From the NCBI GenBank assembly GCA_902578515.1, contig CACHDH010000002.1, forward strand, positions 1-40,672: DNA of 40,672 nt. Reading direction: 5' to 3'. The DNA is from an uncultured marine group I thaumarchaeote (GTDB lineage: Archaea; Thermoproteota; Nitrososphaeria; Nitrososphaerales; Nitrosopumilaceae). Below are positions 1 through 9,680 of this stretch, piece after piece. The translations under genes were made by a program, and so were the position numbers. Below the pieces are notes generated by a model. That model was not told the DNA's origin. It was given only the letters and a program-made list of their open reading frames with translations, and did no database searches. Every line of letters begins with the position of its first letter. Positions within the stretch are counted from its first letter, which is position 1.

Positions 1-1
1 A

Positions 2-1252
2 GATACACTTCCTGATTGGTACATAAAAAAATATGGAAAACAACCATGTGTCAATATTGGCACTGCAGGTCATGTGGATCATGGAAAAACAACTCTAATT
101 CAGGCTCTAACTGGCACTTGGACAAGTGTACACAGTCAGGAACTAAAGCGAGGTATTACTATACGCGTTGGATATTCAGACGCGGCATTTTACAAATGTA
201 AAGACTGTGAATCACCATTAGGATATTCAACTGAACCAAAATGCAATAACTGTGGAAAAGAAAGTGAATTATCAAGAGTGATAAGCTTTGTTGACAGTCC
301 AGGGCACGAAAGTTTGATGGCTAACATGCTTTCTGGCTCCGCATTAATGGACGGCGCTTTACTGCTAGTAGCTGCAAACTCCAAAGTACCACAACCACAG
401 ACAAAAGAACATCTTCTAGCCTTGCAAATATTAGGAATCAAACAAATTGTAATTGTCCAGAACAAAATTGATTTAATATCACATAAAGAAGCTTTATCAA
501 ATTATTCTGAAATTACAAAGTTTGTAAAAGGAACCAAGGCATCTAGCTCTCCCATTATACCAATCAGTGCACAGTCATCTCTTAATGTGGATGCTTTAAT
601 TGGTGCTATCGAGGAAACAATTGAAACACCAGCTAGAGATGAATCTAGTGATAGTGTAATGCATGTTTTACGATCTTTTGATATAAACAAACCTGGAACC
701 AAAATAACAAATCTCAAGGGCGGTGTAATTGGCGGCAGTTTAACTCAGGGAAAACTATCAGTGGGTGATGAAATTGAGATTAAACCTGGAATACTTAACT
801 CGAAGAAAAAATCTTATGAACCGATACAAACGGAAATTGTTTCTTTGGGAACAGGCGCTGGTATTGTTGATGATGTAAAATCTGGCGGTCTAGTTGCAAT
901 TGGAACAAAACTTGATCCAGCTCTCTCAACAAGTGATTCCCTTATAGGATCTGTCATTGGCAAGCCTGGAACATTGCCTGAAAATTCCACAGAAGCTAAA
1001 CTAAAGATCAGCTTGTTTGATACTGCTGTTGGCTCTGGTGGAGAAACCAAAGTAGTACCTGTAAAAGTCGGCGAATTGCTTAGAATTAATGTTGGAACAG
1101 CACCTGTACCTGCAAAAGTAAGCAAGGTAAAGTCTGATAACATCGAAGTAGAATTTCGAAGACCAGTATGTCTTTTTGATAAGGGAAATGTTGCACTAAG
1201 TAGAAGAATTGCAGAAAGATGGAGACTGATTGGTGCAGGAATAATTGGTTGA
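2..1252 (+). CDS. eif2g: Translation initiation factor aIF2 subunit gamma (5'-truncated at window edge)
   Basis: Frame is open from base 2 (DTLPDWYIKKYGKQPCVNIGTAGHVDHGKTTLIQALTG...), so the ORF-track start at 74 is internal. GTPase motifs GHVDHGKT, DSPGHE, NKID and Cys4 zinc knuckle CKDC..CNNC. Confidence 0.95.
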   Translation, partial: DTLPDWYIKKYGKQPCVNIGTAGHVDHGKTTLIQALTGTWTSVHSQELKRGITIRVGYSDAAFYKCKDCESPLGYSTEPKCNNCGKESELSRVISFVDSPGHESLMANMLSGSALMDGALLLVAANSKVPQPQTKEHLLALQILGIKQIVIVQNKIDLISHKEALSNYSEITKFVKGTKASSSPIIPISAQSSLNVDALIGAIEETIETPARDESSDSVMHVLRSFDINKPGTKITNLKGGVIGGSLTQGKLSVGDEIEIKPGILNSKKKSYEPIQTEIVSLGTGAGIVDDVKSGGLVAIGTKLDPALSTSDSLIGSVIGKPGTLPENSTEAKLKISLFDTAVGSGGETKVVPVKVGELLRINVGTAPVPAKVSKVKSDNIEVEFRRPVCLFDKGNVALSRRIAERWRLIGAGIIG

Positions 1253-1613
1253 AGTTATTTGCGATACAAGCTTTTTGATTCACTTAGCTACTAGAAAGAT
1301 CAAGAACATTGATTCTGTAAATACGGAGATTGGTCAAATACAATTTGTTGTTCCATCTGTCGTGTTAGGCGAACTGGAAAGACTTTCTAAAACTGAAGAG
1401 AAAAGACAGGATGCTACAACAACTCTCGAATTTGCACAAAATTTGAAGACCATTGAAATGTCAGGAAAGTTTGCGGATCAATCAATAATTAACCACGTAA
1501 GAAATCATGGAGGCATGATTGCCACGATGGACAAGGAATTAAAAAACAAAATCAAAAGCCTAAATGGCTCGATCATTTCATTCTCAAATGATAAGATCGT
1601 TTTGGAATCCTAG
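1245..1613 (+). CDS. PIN-domain protein (putative RNase), overlaps aIF2 gamma stop
   Basis: TTG start; CDTSFLIHLA, VPSVVLGELERL and IATMDKELKNKI match the spacing of PIN acidic residues. Confidence 0.75.
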   Translation: MVEVICDTSFLIHLATRKIKNIDSVNTEIGQIQFVVPSVVLGELERLSKTEEKRQDATTTLEFAQNLKTIEMSGKFADQSIINHVRNHGGMIATMDKELKNKIKSLNGSIISFSNDKIVLES

Positions 1614-1649
1614 CAAAATTTAACAGTAGTGTAATGGAAAATTAAGCAA

Positions 1650-2087
1650 ATGGGAGACCTCAAACTTACAAGTTCTGCTTTTTCTGATGGCAGTGAGATA
1701 CCACGGGAATGTGGATATAAGAATGGAAATAAACAGCCACCCTTGACCGTTAGTGGAACTCCTGACGGAACAAAATCTCTAGCTCTCATTATGGACGATC
1801 CAGATGCTATGGGAGCTGTTGGAAAAGTTTGGGTGCATTGGGTTGCATGGAACATAGATCCAACTACAGAATTAGAAAACTTGACAGCAGAGGGAATGAC
1901 AGATTTTGGTGAAGTAGGATATGGGGGACCTGCGCCTCCTGACAAAAGACACACGTATGTCTTCAAACTTTATGCGTTGGATAGTATGCTTGATCTTTCT
2001 AGCGAATCTACAAAGGCAGATGTTGAAAAAGCAATGGAAGGTCACATCTTAGAACAAGCAACACTTACAGGCACATACGCGCCTTGA
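1650..2087 (+). CDS. PEBP family (YbhB/YbcL, Raf kinase inhibitor-like) protein
   Basis: LIMDDPDA, WVHWVAWNIDP, GYGGPAPPDKRHTYVFKLYALD are characteristic PEBP motifs. Confidence 0.9.
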   Translation: MGDLKLTSSAFSDGSEIPRECGYKNGNKQPPLTVSGTPDGTKSLALIMDDPDAMGAVGKVWVHWVAWNIDPTTELENLTAEGMTDFGEVGYGGPAPPDKRHTYVFKLYALDSMLDLSSESTKADVEKAMEGHILEQATLTGTYAP

Positions 2088-2091
2088 AAAT

Positions 2092-2247
2092 TTAATTCTG
2101 TTTTTCCGCTATACGCATTCTTGCATATTTGTCATCTGGAGAAAATTTTGCTGGATGACATAGTACAGTTTGTTTGTTACATTTTTTGCATTCAGTTTCC
2201 AATGTGTATGTTCCACACGAAGAACATTTCCTTAAGTGAAATCGCAT
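2092..2247 (-). CDS. nop10: Nop10-like H/ACA RNP protein (51 aa), absent from ORF track
   Basis: Own translation: MRFHLRKCSSCGTYTLETECKKCNKQTVLCHPAKFSPDDKYARMRIAEKQN*. Zinc ribbon plus FSPDDKYARMR is the Nop10 signature; start overlaps the aIF2 alpha stop (TAATG). Confidence 0.93.
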   Translation of the reverse strand: MRFHLRKCSSCGTYTLETECKKCNKQTVLCHPAKFSPDDKYARMRIAEKQN

Positions 2248-3044
2248 TATCCTTCACCAGTTTTTCTGGACTCTTCTCTCGTAAATTTAAAAGTGCCCTT
2301 ATTTTTTCCAATATTTTTTTCTATGGTTTCTAAAACAGGCTTGAGTGTTTTTTCTGCAGATTTAAAATCCGAATCCGTCACGCTTATTCTGTATTTTGGC
2401 GCTCCTATATACAAAATTTTTACATTTTTGTCAGCAGTTTCAAAACCTTCCAAGCTTTTCTTGATGTTCTCAACTCCGTTTGAACTACTGTCTGTTAACT
2501 CTAAAATTCCTCTAATTTCTACGGATGGAAGCTTAATTTTGGTACTTACCTCCTCAATTGAGCTTAAAGTTTTTTTGGGAAGTTTTAACTCATTAAAAAC
2601 TTCGATTCCGTTTGTAGCAATGTCAACAATCCCGTCATAAACAGAATCATACTTTGAAAGGATTTTGTCTTCTAGCTTTTCAATGTCAGTCTTCGATAAT
2701 TTTGATTTCTCCTGTATGTTTTTCATAATGCCCTTTCCTTTTTCGAATCGTTTTACATCAAGCAGTTTCTTTTTCTGTTGATCCCTTGAAACCTGCTTGA
2801 GTGACAGATCAATCTCTTCTCTGCCTTCCCTAATCTTCTTGACAAGCAGAACTTTTTTTTCTCCCTCCTTTACAAATTTGTTAATATTACGTACCCATCC
2901 ATGCGCTATTTCTGAAGCGTGTAAGAATCCCTGGATATTGTTATACTCATCTAGTGTAGCATAAGCACCATGGTCACCTATCTTGGTGATAGTAGCAACC
3001 ACAATTTCTCCTACCTCTGGTAATTCATGTATTTCAGTTGTCAT
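2247..3044 (-). CDS. eif2a: Translation initiation factor aIF2 subunit alpha
   Basis: S1 domain at N-terminus (PEVGEIVVATITKIGDHGAYATLDEYNNIQGFLHASEIAHGWVRNINKFVKEGEKKVLLV). Confidence 0.95.
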   Translation of the reverse strand: MTTEIHELPEVGEIVVATITKIGDHGAYATLDEYNNIQGFLHASEIAHGWVRNINKFVKEGEKKVLLVKKIREGREEIDLSLKQVSRDQQKKKLLDVKRFEKGKGIMKNIQEKSKLSKTDIEKLEDKILSKYDSVYDGIVDIATNGIEVFNELKLPKKTLSSIEEVSTKIKLPSVEIRGILELTDSSSNGVENIKKSLEGFETADKNVKILYIGAPKYRISVTDSDFKSAEKTLKPVLETIEKNIGKNKGTFKFTREESRKTGEG

Positions 3045-3083
3045 TCGTTGTATTTTTTTAACTAGGTAATTTATTGTTGCTGT

Positions 3084-3617
3084 CTAGAAATCTATCCCTT
3101 TCTTTGCTTTTATGCCAGATTTGAATGGATGCTTGATTTCCTTCATTTCAGTCACAAGATCTGCTAGCTCTATGACTTTCTCTTCTGCATGATTGCCTGT
3201 CAAAACAAGATCAAGCTCAGGCGGCTTTGATTTTATGAGATCTATCACATCATCCAAATTGAGTAATTTCAGTTGTAGTGCATAGTTGATCTCGTCCAGT
3301 ATAACAACATCAAATTTACCGGACATGATCTTTTCTTTACTGATATCCAGTGTGTCATTTGCTGCTTTTACATGATCTTCGCGTGGGCTTTTGTCATCTA
3401 AAATACCTACAAATCCCTTACCAGCAGTAATCATTTCAAACTCGGGAGCTAGTCTTTTTGCAGAATCTAGCTCACCGTAATGCCAAGAGCCTTTTACAAA
3501 CTGAACCATGCAAACCTTGTGGTTGTATCCTACCGCCCTTAGTACAAGTCCAAGTGCAGCAGAGGTTTTTCCTTTTCCTCCACCCGTATATACTATAACA
3601 AGCCCCTTTTCACTCAC
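3084..3617 (-). CDS. cobO: Cob(I)alamin adenosyltransferase, CobA/CobO/BtuR type
   Basis: YTGGGKGKTSAALGLVLRAVG P-loop, QFVKGSWHYGE, VILDEINYAL, LTGNHA. Confidence 0.93.
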   Translation of the reverse strand: MSEKGLVIVYTGGGKGKTSAALGLVLRAVGYNHKVCMVQFVKGSWHYGELDSAKRLAPEFEMITAGKGFVGILDDKSPREDHVKAANDTLDISKEKIMSGKFDVVILDEINYALQLKLLNLDDVIDLIKSKPPELDLVLTGNHAEEKVIELADLVTEMKEIKHPFKSGIKAKKGIDF

Positions 3618-3659
3618 ACATACTTTGAATTTTCTCTAAACTAAAAAGATTGATAGTAG

Positions 3660-5015
3660 ATGAAATTCCTAGACAAAGAATTGAGAGTTCCAAGATTAGT
3701 AGTTGCTGGAGCAACCAGCGAAGTTGGCAAAACATCGATCACGTCTGCGATTATCCATGGGATGAAGAAACGGGGGTATAGCGTACAACCATTCAAAGTT
3801 GGTCCTGATTATATTGATCCCAGTTATCTTTCTGCGATATCAGGTAAGGACACAAAAAATTTGGACGTATGGTTAATGGGAGAAAGCGAACTTGTACATA
3901 GTTTTGTAAAAAATTCCACGTCTGATATTTCTGTAATTGAGGGTGTTATGGGTTATTATGATGGATTTGGAGGAAAGACAAACTACGCCAGCACACATCA
4001 TGTTGCATCACTCATAAAATCTCCCACCATTTTAATTTTAGATGCAAGTAAGGCGGCACGTTCCATCGCTGCAACTGCGCTAGGATTTACAAAGTTTCAT
4101 CGTAATTCTAGGATTGTTGGTATAATTTTGAATAAGATTGGTAGTAAGAAACATGAAAACATGTGCAAGCAAGCACTTGCAAACCTGAAGGTTCCAATAC
4201 TAGGCTCCATATTAAAAAATTCTGAGAGTTTGGATTCACGACATCTTGGACTTATTCCTGTAAGAGAACACAGATCACTGCAAAATAAGATTAGGAAAGT
4301 TTCCCGTGAGATTTCTGACAATCTTGACATTGATAAAATAATTAAGATTTGTAAAAACGTGCCAGAACTTCCAACGGTTCGGTCAAAAAAAATCAAAAAA
4401 TCCATTGCTACGGTAGCAGTTGCACTTGATAGTTCATTTAATTTCTATTATCACGACAATCTTGAGGCGTTACGTAGAGAAGGAGCAAGATTGAAATTTT
4501 TCAGTCCAGTAGCAGATAAAAAAATTCCAAGATGTGATTTAATCTACATTGGTGGAGGATTTCCAGAAGTTCTAGGGCAATCACTTGAACGGAACACGAC
4601 TATGAGGAAGCTGATAAAAAAACAAGCTGAAGAGGGAATGCCAATCTATGCGGAATGTGGTGGCCTTATGTATCTCACAAAATCGATCGATTTTGGTAAC
4701 AAGAAATACAAGATGATTGGCTTGTTTGACACAGAAACTAAAATGACGAAGAAAATGACGCTAAACTATACCGAAGGGAGAATAACATCAAGTTGCCTTA
4801 TTTCTACTCCTAGAAAATTTCGTGCGCATGAGTTTCATTACTCAAAGATTCGAAACCTACCAAAGGATGCTAAACTTGTATATGATCTGAAGATTGGTGA
4901 GGGAATATCTGGTAAAAAGGATGGACTTTCTGAATACAATACGCTTGCATCATATTGCCATCTGTATTTTGATAGCGCAAAGTATGCTACGAAACTTGTT
5001 AGTAAGAGAGTTTAG
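3660..5015 (+). CDS. cbiA: Cobyrinate a,c-diamide synthase
   Basis: VAGATSEVGKTSIT, FKVGPDYIDPSYL, GVMGYYDG and C-terminal class I GATase-like YAECGGLMYL. Confidence 0.95.
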   Translation: MKFLDKELRVPRLVVAGATSEVGKTSITSAIIHGMKKRGYSVQPFKVGPDYIDPSYLSAISGKDTKNLDVWLMGESELVHSFVKNSTSDISVIEGVMGYYDGFGGKTNYASTHHVASLIKSPTILILDASKAARSIAATALGFTKFHRNSRIVGIILNKIGSKKHENMCKQALANLKVPILGSILKNSESLDSRHLGLIPVREHRSLQNKIRKVSREISDNLDIDKIIKICKNVPELPTVRSKKIKKSIATVAVALDSSFNFYYHDNLEALRREGARLKFFSPVADKKIPRCDLIYIGGGFPEVLGQSLERNTTMRKLIKKQAEEGMPIYAECGGLMYLTKSIDFGNKKYKMIGLFDTETKMTKKMTLNYTEGRITSSCLISTPRKFRAHEFHYSKIRNLPKDAKLVYDLKIGEGISGKKDGLSEYNTLASYCHLYFDSAKYATKLVSKRV

Positions 5016-5197
5016 ATTGGTTTCAGTCTCGCTGAATTTTTTAGTAAATAAAAACCTGAAGCAGTCATAGCAATTCCAACAATTGTCCAAACTATATCAA
5101 CTTCAATTCCATTAATTCCATACATGTAATTGAATGGTATAGCTACAATAATTCCAATAATTATAATACAAATGGATGCAACTTTTTTTCCAACCAT
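5012..5197 (-). CDS. Small two-TM membrane protein of unknown function
   Basis: 61 aa with two hydrophobic segments (ICIIIIGIIVAIPFNYMYG; IVWTIVGIAMTASGFYLL); immediately upstream gene cbiC on same strand. Confidence 0.55.
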   Translation of the reverse strand: MVGKKVASICIIIIGIIVAIPFNYMYGINGIEVDIVWTIVGIAMTASGFYLLKNSARLKPI

Positions 5198-5200
5198 TTA

Positions 5201-5830
5201 CTAATTTTCCCTTAACAGTTTGAATAATGCATTAATTGTTGATGCAGCACAGGAACTTCCACCCTTCCTACCAATATTGGTGATAAAGGGAACACTAGTA
5301 GTTTGCAACTTATCCTTAGATTCGACCGCTGCAATAAAGCCCACAGGGATTCCAACAATTAGGGCGGGCTTTGTAATACCCTCCTCAACCATCTTTATGA
5401 CCTCATATAGGGCAGTTGGGGCACTACCTATAGCTACAATCCCTCCATTCATTTGAGAGGCAACAATACGCATGGATGCCTCGGCTCTTGTCTTACCTTC
5501 TTTCTTAGCAGTTTTAATCACATCTGGGTTAGAAATGTTACAAATCACTTCATTTCCAAAATCTTTTGTATTCTGCTTGTTGAGAAATCCAACAAGACCG
5601 TTAACGTCACAGATGATGCTACAACCGTTCTTTAGAGCGGACATTCCGCTAGAAATTGCATCTTTGTGGAAAACAATTTTGTTTTTACCTGCAAAGTCAA
5701 AGTCAGCAGTCGCATGTATCATGCGTCTTACTATAGGCCATTCTAGCTGATTGTACGAATGAGGACCCACTTCACTATCAATTACTTGCATACTTTCGTC
5801 CTCAATATTCTGCCCCTTCCTAGTTTGCAT
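5201..5830 (-). CDS. cbiC: Precorrin-8X / cobalt-precorrin-8 methylmutase
   Basis: RRMIHATADFDFA, IICDVNGLVGFLN, VGIPVGFIAAVESKDKL, RKGGSSCAASTINAL. Confidence 0.95.
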   Translation of the reverse strand: MQTRKGQNIEDESMQVIDSEVGPHSYNQLEWPIVRRMIHATADFDFAGKNKIVFHKDAISSGMSALKNGCSIICDVNGLVGFLNKQNTKDFGNEVICNISNPDVIKTAKKEGKTRAEASMRIVASQMNGGIVAIGSAPTALYEVIKMVEEGITKPALIVGIPVGFIAAVESKDKLQTTSVPFITNIGRKGGSSCAASTINALFKLLREN

Positions 5831-6572
5831 CTTCTACCTCCCTTGCCCGCTCTAAAATCAAATCTATCATTTTTTCATCAGTTCCAAGATGCTTAGTAAT
5901 GCAAACTTTGCTCAGGTTTGATTTTTCCAGTGCTGGTTTCAGATCATTGTTGATGTCAGTCTTTACGTGTGCTCCCTCATGTAGAAAATAGAAAACTATG
6001 ACCAAAACCTCAGGCTTGTTTTTCTCGCAACTTTGTATTCCTTGTTCAATATTTGGCTCCTCAATTTCTAAAAAGCATCTATCAACGTTTCTGTATGAAT
6101 TTCTTAAACTATCAACAATGTAGTCTATTGAAATTTTTGCATTAGGATCCTTGCTGCCATGACCAATTATAAGCACATCAATACTATCTTTTGATAACAA
6201 AACTTGATTTTCCTTTAGAGCAGAATCAATTCTGTTGTCGACTAAATCAACCAGAGTTTTATGCATGGTCATAGGTTTTGATACTACAAACTTGATCTTT
6301 GTATCTTTTTGATATTTCATCGCATCTGCCACAGCAATTTTCACCTTTTTTCCAGGATAAAGAAAATACGGAACAATTGTCATCTCATCAACATTTTTTT
6401 TAAGACACTTATCCATTCCATCCTCAATAAATGGTGGGACAACTTCTAGAAAACAAAATTCTGAAAAATCATAATTACCTTTCTCTTTAACTTTTTTGCA
6501 AATAATCTCTAACTCTTCTTCTGCCTCTCTTTCTCTACTTCCCCTATCTATGAGTAATAAACCACGTTTCAT
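5820..6572 (-). CDS. cbiX: Tandem-domain CbiX-like sirohydrochlorin cobaltochelatase
   Basis: Two repeated CbiX-like halves: LLIDRGSREREAEEEL...YFLYPGKKVK and LIIGHGSKDPNA...YFLHEGAHVKTDI. Confidence 0.85.
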   Translation of the reverse strand: MKRGLLLIDRGSREREAEEELEIICKKVKEKGNYDFSEFCFLEVVPPFIEDGMDKCLKKNVDEMTIVPYFLYPGKKVKIAVADAMKYQKDTKIKFVVSKPMTMHKTLVDLVDNRIDSALKENQVLLSKDSIDVLIIGHGSKDPNAKISIDYIVDSLRNSYRNVDRCFLEIEEPNIEQGIQSCEKNKPEVLVIVFYFLHEGAHVKTDINNDLKPALEKSNLSKVCITKHLGTDEKMIDLILERAREVEDAN

Positions 6573-7627
6573 TCTTGAATCCTCGCTATAGCTATTGTCA
6601 GATCTGGTGAGAATTTTTGTTTTTCAACAATTAAACTACCACCTGATGATTTTATTGCAGCAGCTTCAGATACACTAGCTGTTCCCTCGTATCCTTCAAC
6701 CATTTTGGATGGGTTAGGCGTTTTGATAGGCGCAAGATCATCTTTATCATAAAGTTCCAATGGTACATTCATTTCTTTTGTAAAATCATGTAATCCTGCA
6801 GCATCTTCTCTTTTCTTGGTAGATGCAAGCCTGGCTATGGATTTTTTACTTAGATTGAATTTTTTCAAAGACGTATCTAATCCTTCCATTATCTTCTCTT
6901 TTGTAGTATTCCAATGTAAACCGATTCCTACAACCAGGCTAGGAGGTCTGTAAACAACTGCGTTTTCTAATATATCATTGTCATCAATATGTTCATCTGA
7001 GATGATCAAGTAACCTTTTGATTTTGATTTTTTTAATTCATCAAGCGTTGAGTATGATGAAACATTTTCTGGTAAGTTTTGCTTCCACCAATTCCGTGAA
7101 CCACAGCTTTGATACACAGCTATTTTTTCCTTATTCACCATAAATGCACTAATTCTAGTCACGTTAGAATCATCATCAATCTTCCATCCAAAATCTTTTC
7201 CAACAAGGTCTACTGCAATTGTTTTGTTTACATCCGCAGCAGTTGTTATTACAGGAGTTGCACCAAGTTTTTTTGCGATATCATTTGTTAATTCATTCGC
7301 TCCACCTAAGTGTCCAGAAAGCGTACTGATGACAAACTGAGACTGATCATCAATTACAATAACAGCCGGATCCGTTTTCTTATCTTTCAAATGCGGTGAG
7401 ATTAATCTTACAACAGCGCCTAAAGAGAACAAGCAAACTAGTGCATCATTTGATTTGAATAATTCTGCAATTTTTTCCGTTGTGCTATTAGTATACCAGT
7501 TAATCTCATCGTTACCATCAGAGAATTTATCTGGAGCAAATATTTCCCAGGAAGAGAATTTTTCCTTCAGGTCTCTTGCGATATTTATGCCGTTTTTAGT
7601 AATAGCTAGTATTCCTATTCTTTCCAT
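6569..7627 (-). CDS. cbiG: Cobalt-precorrin-5A hydrolase
   Basis: CLFSLGAVVRLISPHLKDKKTDPAVIVIDD, ISTLSGHLGGANELT, VGIGLHWNTTKEKI are CbiG motifs. Confidence 0.93.
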   Translation of the reverse strand: MERIGILAITKNGINIARDLKEKFSSWEIFAPDKFSDGNDEINWYTNSTTEKIAELFKSNDALVCLFSLGAVVRLISPHLKDKKTDPAVIVIDDQSQFVISTLSGHLGGANELTNDIAKKLGATPVITTAADVNKTIAVDLVGKDFGWKIDDDSNVTRISAFMVNKEKIAVYQSCGSRNWWKQNLPENVSSYSTLDELKKSKSKGYLIISDEHIDDNDILENAVVYRPPSLVVGIGLHWNTTKEKIMEGLDTSLKKFNLSKKSIARLASTKKREDAAGLHDFTKEMNVPLELYDKDDLAPIKTPNPSKMVEGYEGTASVSEAAAIKSSGGSLIVEKQKFSPDLTIAIARIQE

Positions 7628-7659
7628 GTGTTGCTTGTATTCTAGTTTAATAAAATCCC

Positions 7660-8766
7660 TTACTGTTTGGGATAGCGTGCTAATACACTCTCATCAAAAT
7701 TAAACAGAATAATTTCGATAGGGATCTTATTTTCTGAATGACTTCTCATTTGTTTATGAACCTCTGAACAAATTAGATCAAAAAAGCCATCAATATTGTT
7801 TTCAAGGATAATCTCTTGAACATTTCTTGCCGTATTTGCGTTTTTTATTTTCTCGATAATATCTTCATCAGCATTACATTGGCTTGCTAATTCCGAGAGA
7901 AAGTTCATGTCAACTTTTGAACCTTTTACATGCGTCTGCTTTACACCAGTTGCCATTTTGGCAAATTTTCCAATAAATCCACACACATGTGCTTTATTCA
8001 TTCCTTTTTTTGCACATTGTGAAATTGTATATCCAGAAAAATCTCCGAACTGTACAAATGAATGGTCAGGAAGATCAAAAATCTTTCTTGCAAAATCTTC
8101 ACTCCTTCCACCAGTTGTCAGTACAACTGTACTGTCTCCCATTGAAAGCACGACATCAAGTTGCTGTCTAATAGCAGCTGCAAATGATGCAGTTGAGTAA
8201 GGTATTACAATACCACTTGTTCCCAAAATCGATATTCCACCAACAATTCCAATTCGTGGGTTGTCGGTCTTTGGTCCAAGCTCCTTACCTTTCGGGACTG
8301 ATATCACTACTTTAACTCCATTCTTTTCTAAAATTTCCTTACCAACTTCAGTTAAATTTTCTATGATCATTTTTCGTGGAGTTGGATTAATTGCAGCTTG
8401 GCCAATCTCTAATCCTATTCCAGGTTTTGTTACCCTACCTACCCCATCACCGCCATCTATCTCAATAGAATTTGTTTTTGAAGTGAGCTCCAAGTCGACG
8501 ATGATCTCTGCACCATGTGTTACGTCAGGATCGTCACCGCCGTCCTTAATTACTGAGCAACATGCCTTATTTTTTTCAAATTCACAACTGTTGATATTAA
8601 TTTTGATTCTAGATTTTTTGGGAAGTAAAACATCAACTGTTTCAATTTTTTTTTGATTTATAATTGATAAAATACAAGCTATTGAGGCAGCTGTAGCACT
8701 TGTACCAGTTGTAAATCCGGTACGATTCTTACCCTCTGGTTTTTCTGGCTGCTCCATAATGAACAA
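7660..8766 (-). CDS. cbiD: Cobalt-precorrin-5B C1-methyltransferase; start may be the Met at 8757
   Basis: RTGFTTGTSATAASIACI, GGDDPDVTHG, GGISILGTSGIV.PYS, LTTGGRSEDFAR. Confidence 0.95.
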   Translation of the reverse strand: MFIMEQPEKPEGKNRTGFTTGTSATAASIACILSIINQKKIETVDVLLPKKSRIKININSCEFEKNKACCSVIKDGGDDPDVTHGAEIIVDLELTSKTNSIEIDGGDGVGRVTKPGIGLEIGQAAINPTPRKMIIENLTEVGKEILEKNGVKVVISVPKGKELGPKTDNPRIGIVGGISILGTSGIVIPYSTASFAAAIRQQLDVVLSMGDSTVVLTTGGRSEDFARKIFDLPDHSFVQFGDFSGYTISQCAKKGMNKAHVCGFIGKFAKMATGVKQTHVKGSKVDMNFLSELASQCNADEDIIEKIKNANTARNVQEIILENNIDGFFDLICSEVHKQMRSHSENKIPIEIILFNFDESVLARYPKQ

Positions 8767-8795
8767 GCGATGATATCCTTAAAATCAATTGTTGT

Positions 8796-9680
8796 ATGAT
8801 TTTTTTCATGTCAAATACATCCACAGGAATAGTTGTTGTTGGTGCTAATGGTTTTGTAGGAAAAAATCTAAGAAGTTTTCTTTATGAAAATAAGCTCAAT
8901 GTTTTAGCAATTTCTAGGAAAAATTTTCAGAAGCATTCATCTGAGATCAAGATAATATCAACAAATATCTCAGAGCCAAAACTTCAAAGCAAACTCAAAA
9001 ACTATAGTGCTTTGATTAATTTAATTGGTATAGGGAGACAAACTCCAAAATCTACATTCGAAGAGATCAACCTGAATCTAACAAAAGACGTAATTAAAAC
9101 ATGCAAAAACGCTGGAATAAAAAAAATTATCTTTATCAGTGGTCTTGGTGTCTCCAAAAGTAATACATCAGATTATTTTGCTTCAAAATACAAAGCTGAA
9201 CAAGAAATAATCAATTCTGGATTAGATTATACTATATTTCGTGCTTCTTATATTATGGGGAAAACGGATCATTTAACCAAGGCTCTTTCTAAGCAAATGA
9301 AAAATGGAGTTATAGTCATTCCGGGTTCTGGTAAGTATAGATTGCAGCCAATATTTGTGGAGGATGTTGCAAAAATCATTCTAGAGGCGGTTCTTGAAAA
9401 AAAATTTTCCAAGAAGATTATAGATCTCGTCGGACCGCAAAAGATTAGTTTTGAAGATTTTGTGAAACTTTTTACTGGAAATACAGGAGTAAAAATTAAA
9501 AAAATTAGTATAGAAGATGCATATGATGAAGCAAAACGTAATGCAAAAGCTGTTTATGGTTTAGAATCATTAAATATTCTAGTTGGAGATTATACCAGTG
9601 ATGGAAAACAATTACAAAAACTATCTAATGTTAAACTAAAAACTATTCAAGAATTTTTACAGGCCAGCAGCCTTTCTTAG
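8796..9680 (+). CDS. Atypical SDR / NAD-dependent epimerase (NDUFA9-like); start may be Met at 8808
   Basis: [13 protein letters not shown] Rossmann motif, [41 protein letters not shown]. Confidence 0.8.
   Translation: MIFFMSNTSTGIVVVGANGFVGKNLRSFLYENKLNVLAISRKNFQKHSSEIKIISTNISEPKLQSKLKNYSALINLIGIGRQTPKSTFEEINLNLTKDVIKTCKNAGIKKIIFISGLGVSKSNTSDYFASKYKAEQEIINSGLDYTIFRASYIMGKTDHLTKALSKQMKNGVIVIPGSGKYRLQPIFVEDVAKIILEAVLEKKFSKKIIDLVGPQKISFEDFVKLFTGNTGVKIKKISIEDAYDEAKRNAKAVYGLESLNILVGDYTSDGKQLQKLSNVKLKTIQEFLQASSLS

Noticed and set aside
16-201. 61-aa ORF overlapping aIF2 gamma
   Set aside because: Out-of-frame shadow of the aIF2 gamma gene; composition not protein-like.
1245-1613. VapBC toxin-antitoxin system
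   Set aside because: PIN domain is present but no antitoxin-like partner is adjacent.
1610-1966. 118-aa minus-strand ORF over PEBP gene
   Set aside because: Antisense shadow of a clear PEBP protein; no recognisable domain.
2121-2640. Plus-strand ORFs 2121-2333 and 2236-2640
   Set aside because: Antisense to Nop10 and aIF2 alpha, which have strong family motifs.
8261-8656. 131-aa plus-strand ORF antisense to cbiD
   Set aside because: Low-complexity Ser/Pro-rich shadow of the conserved CbiD frame.
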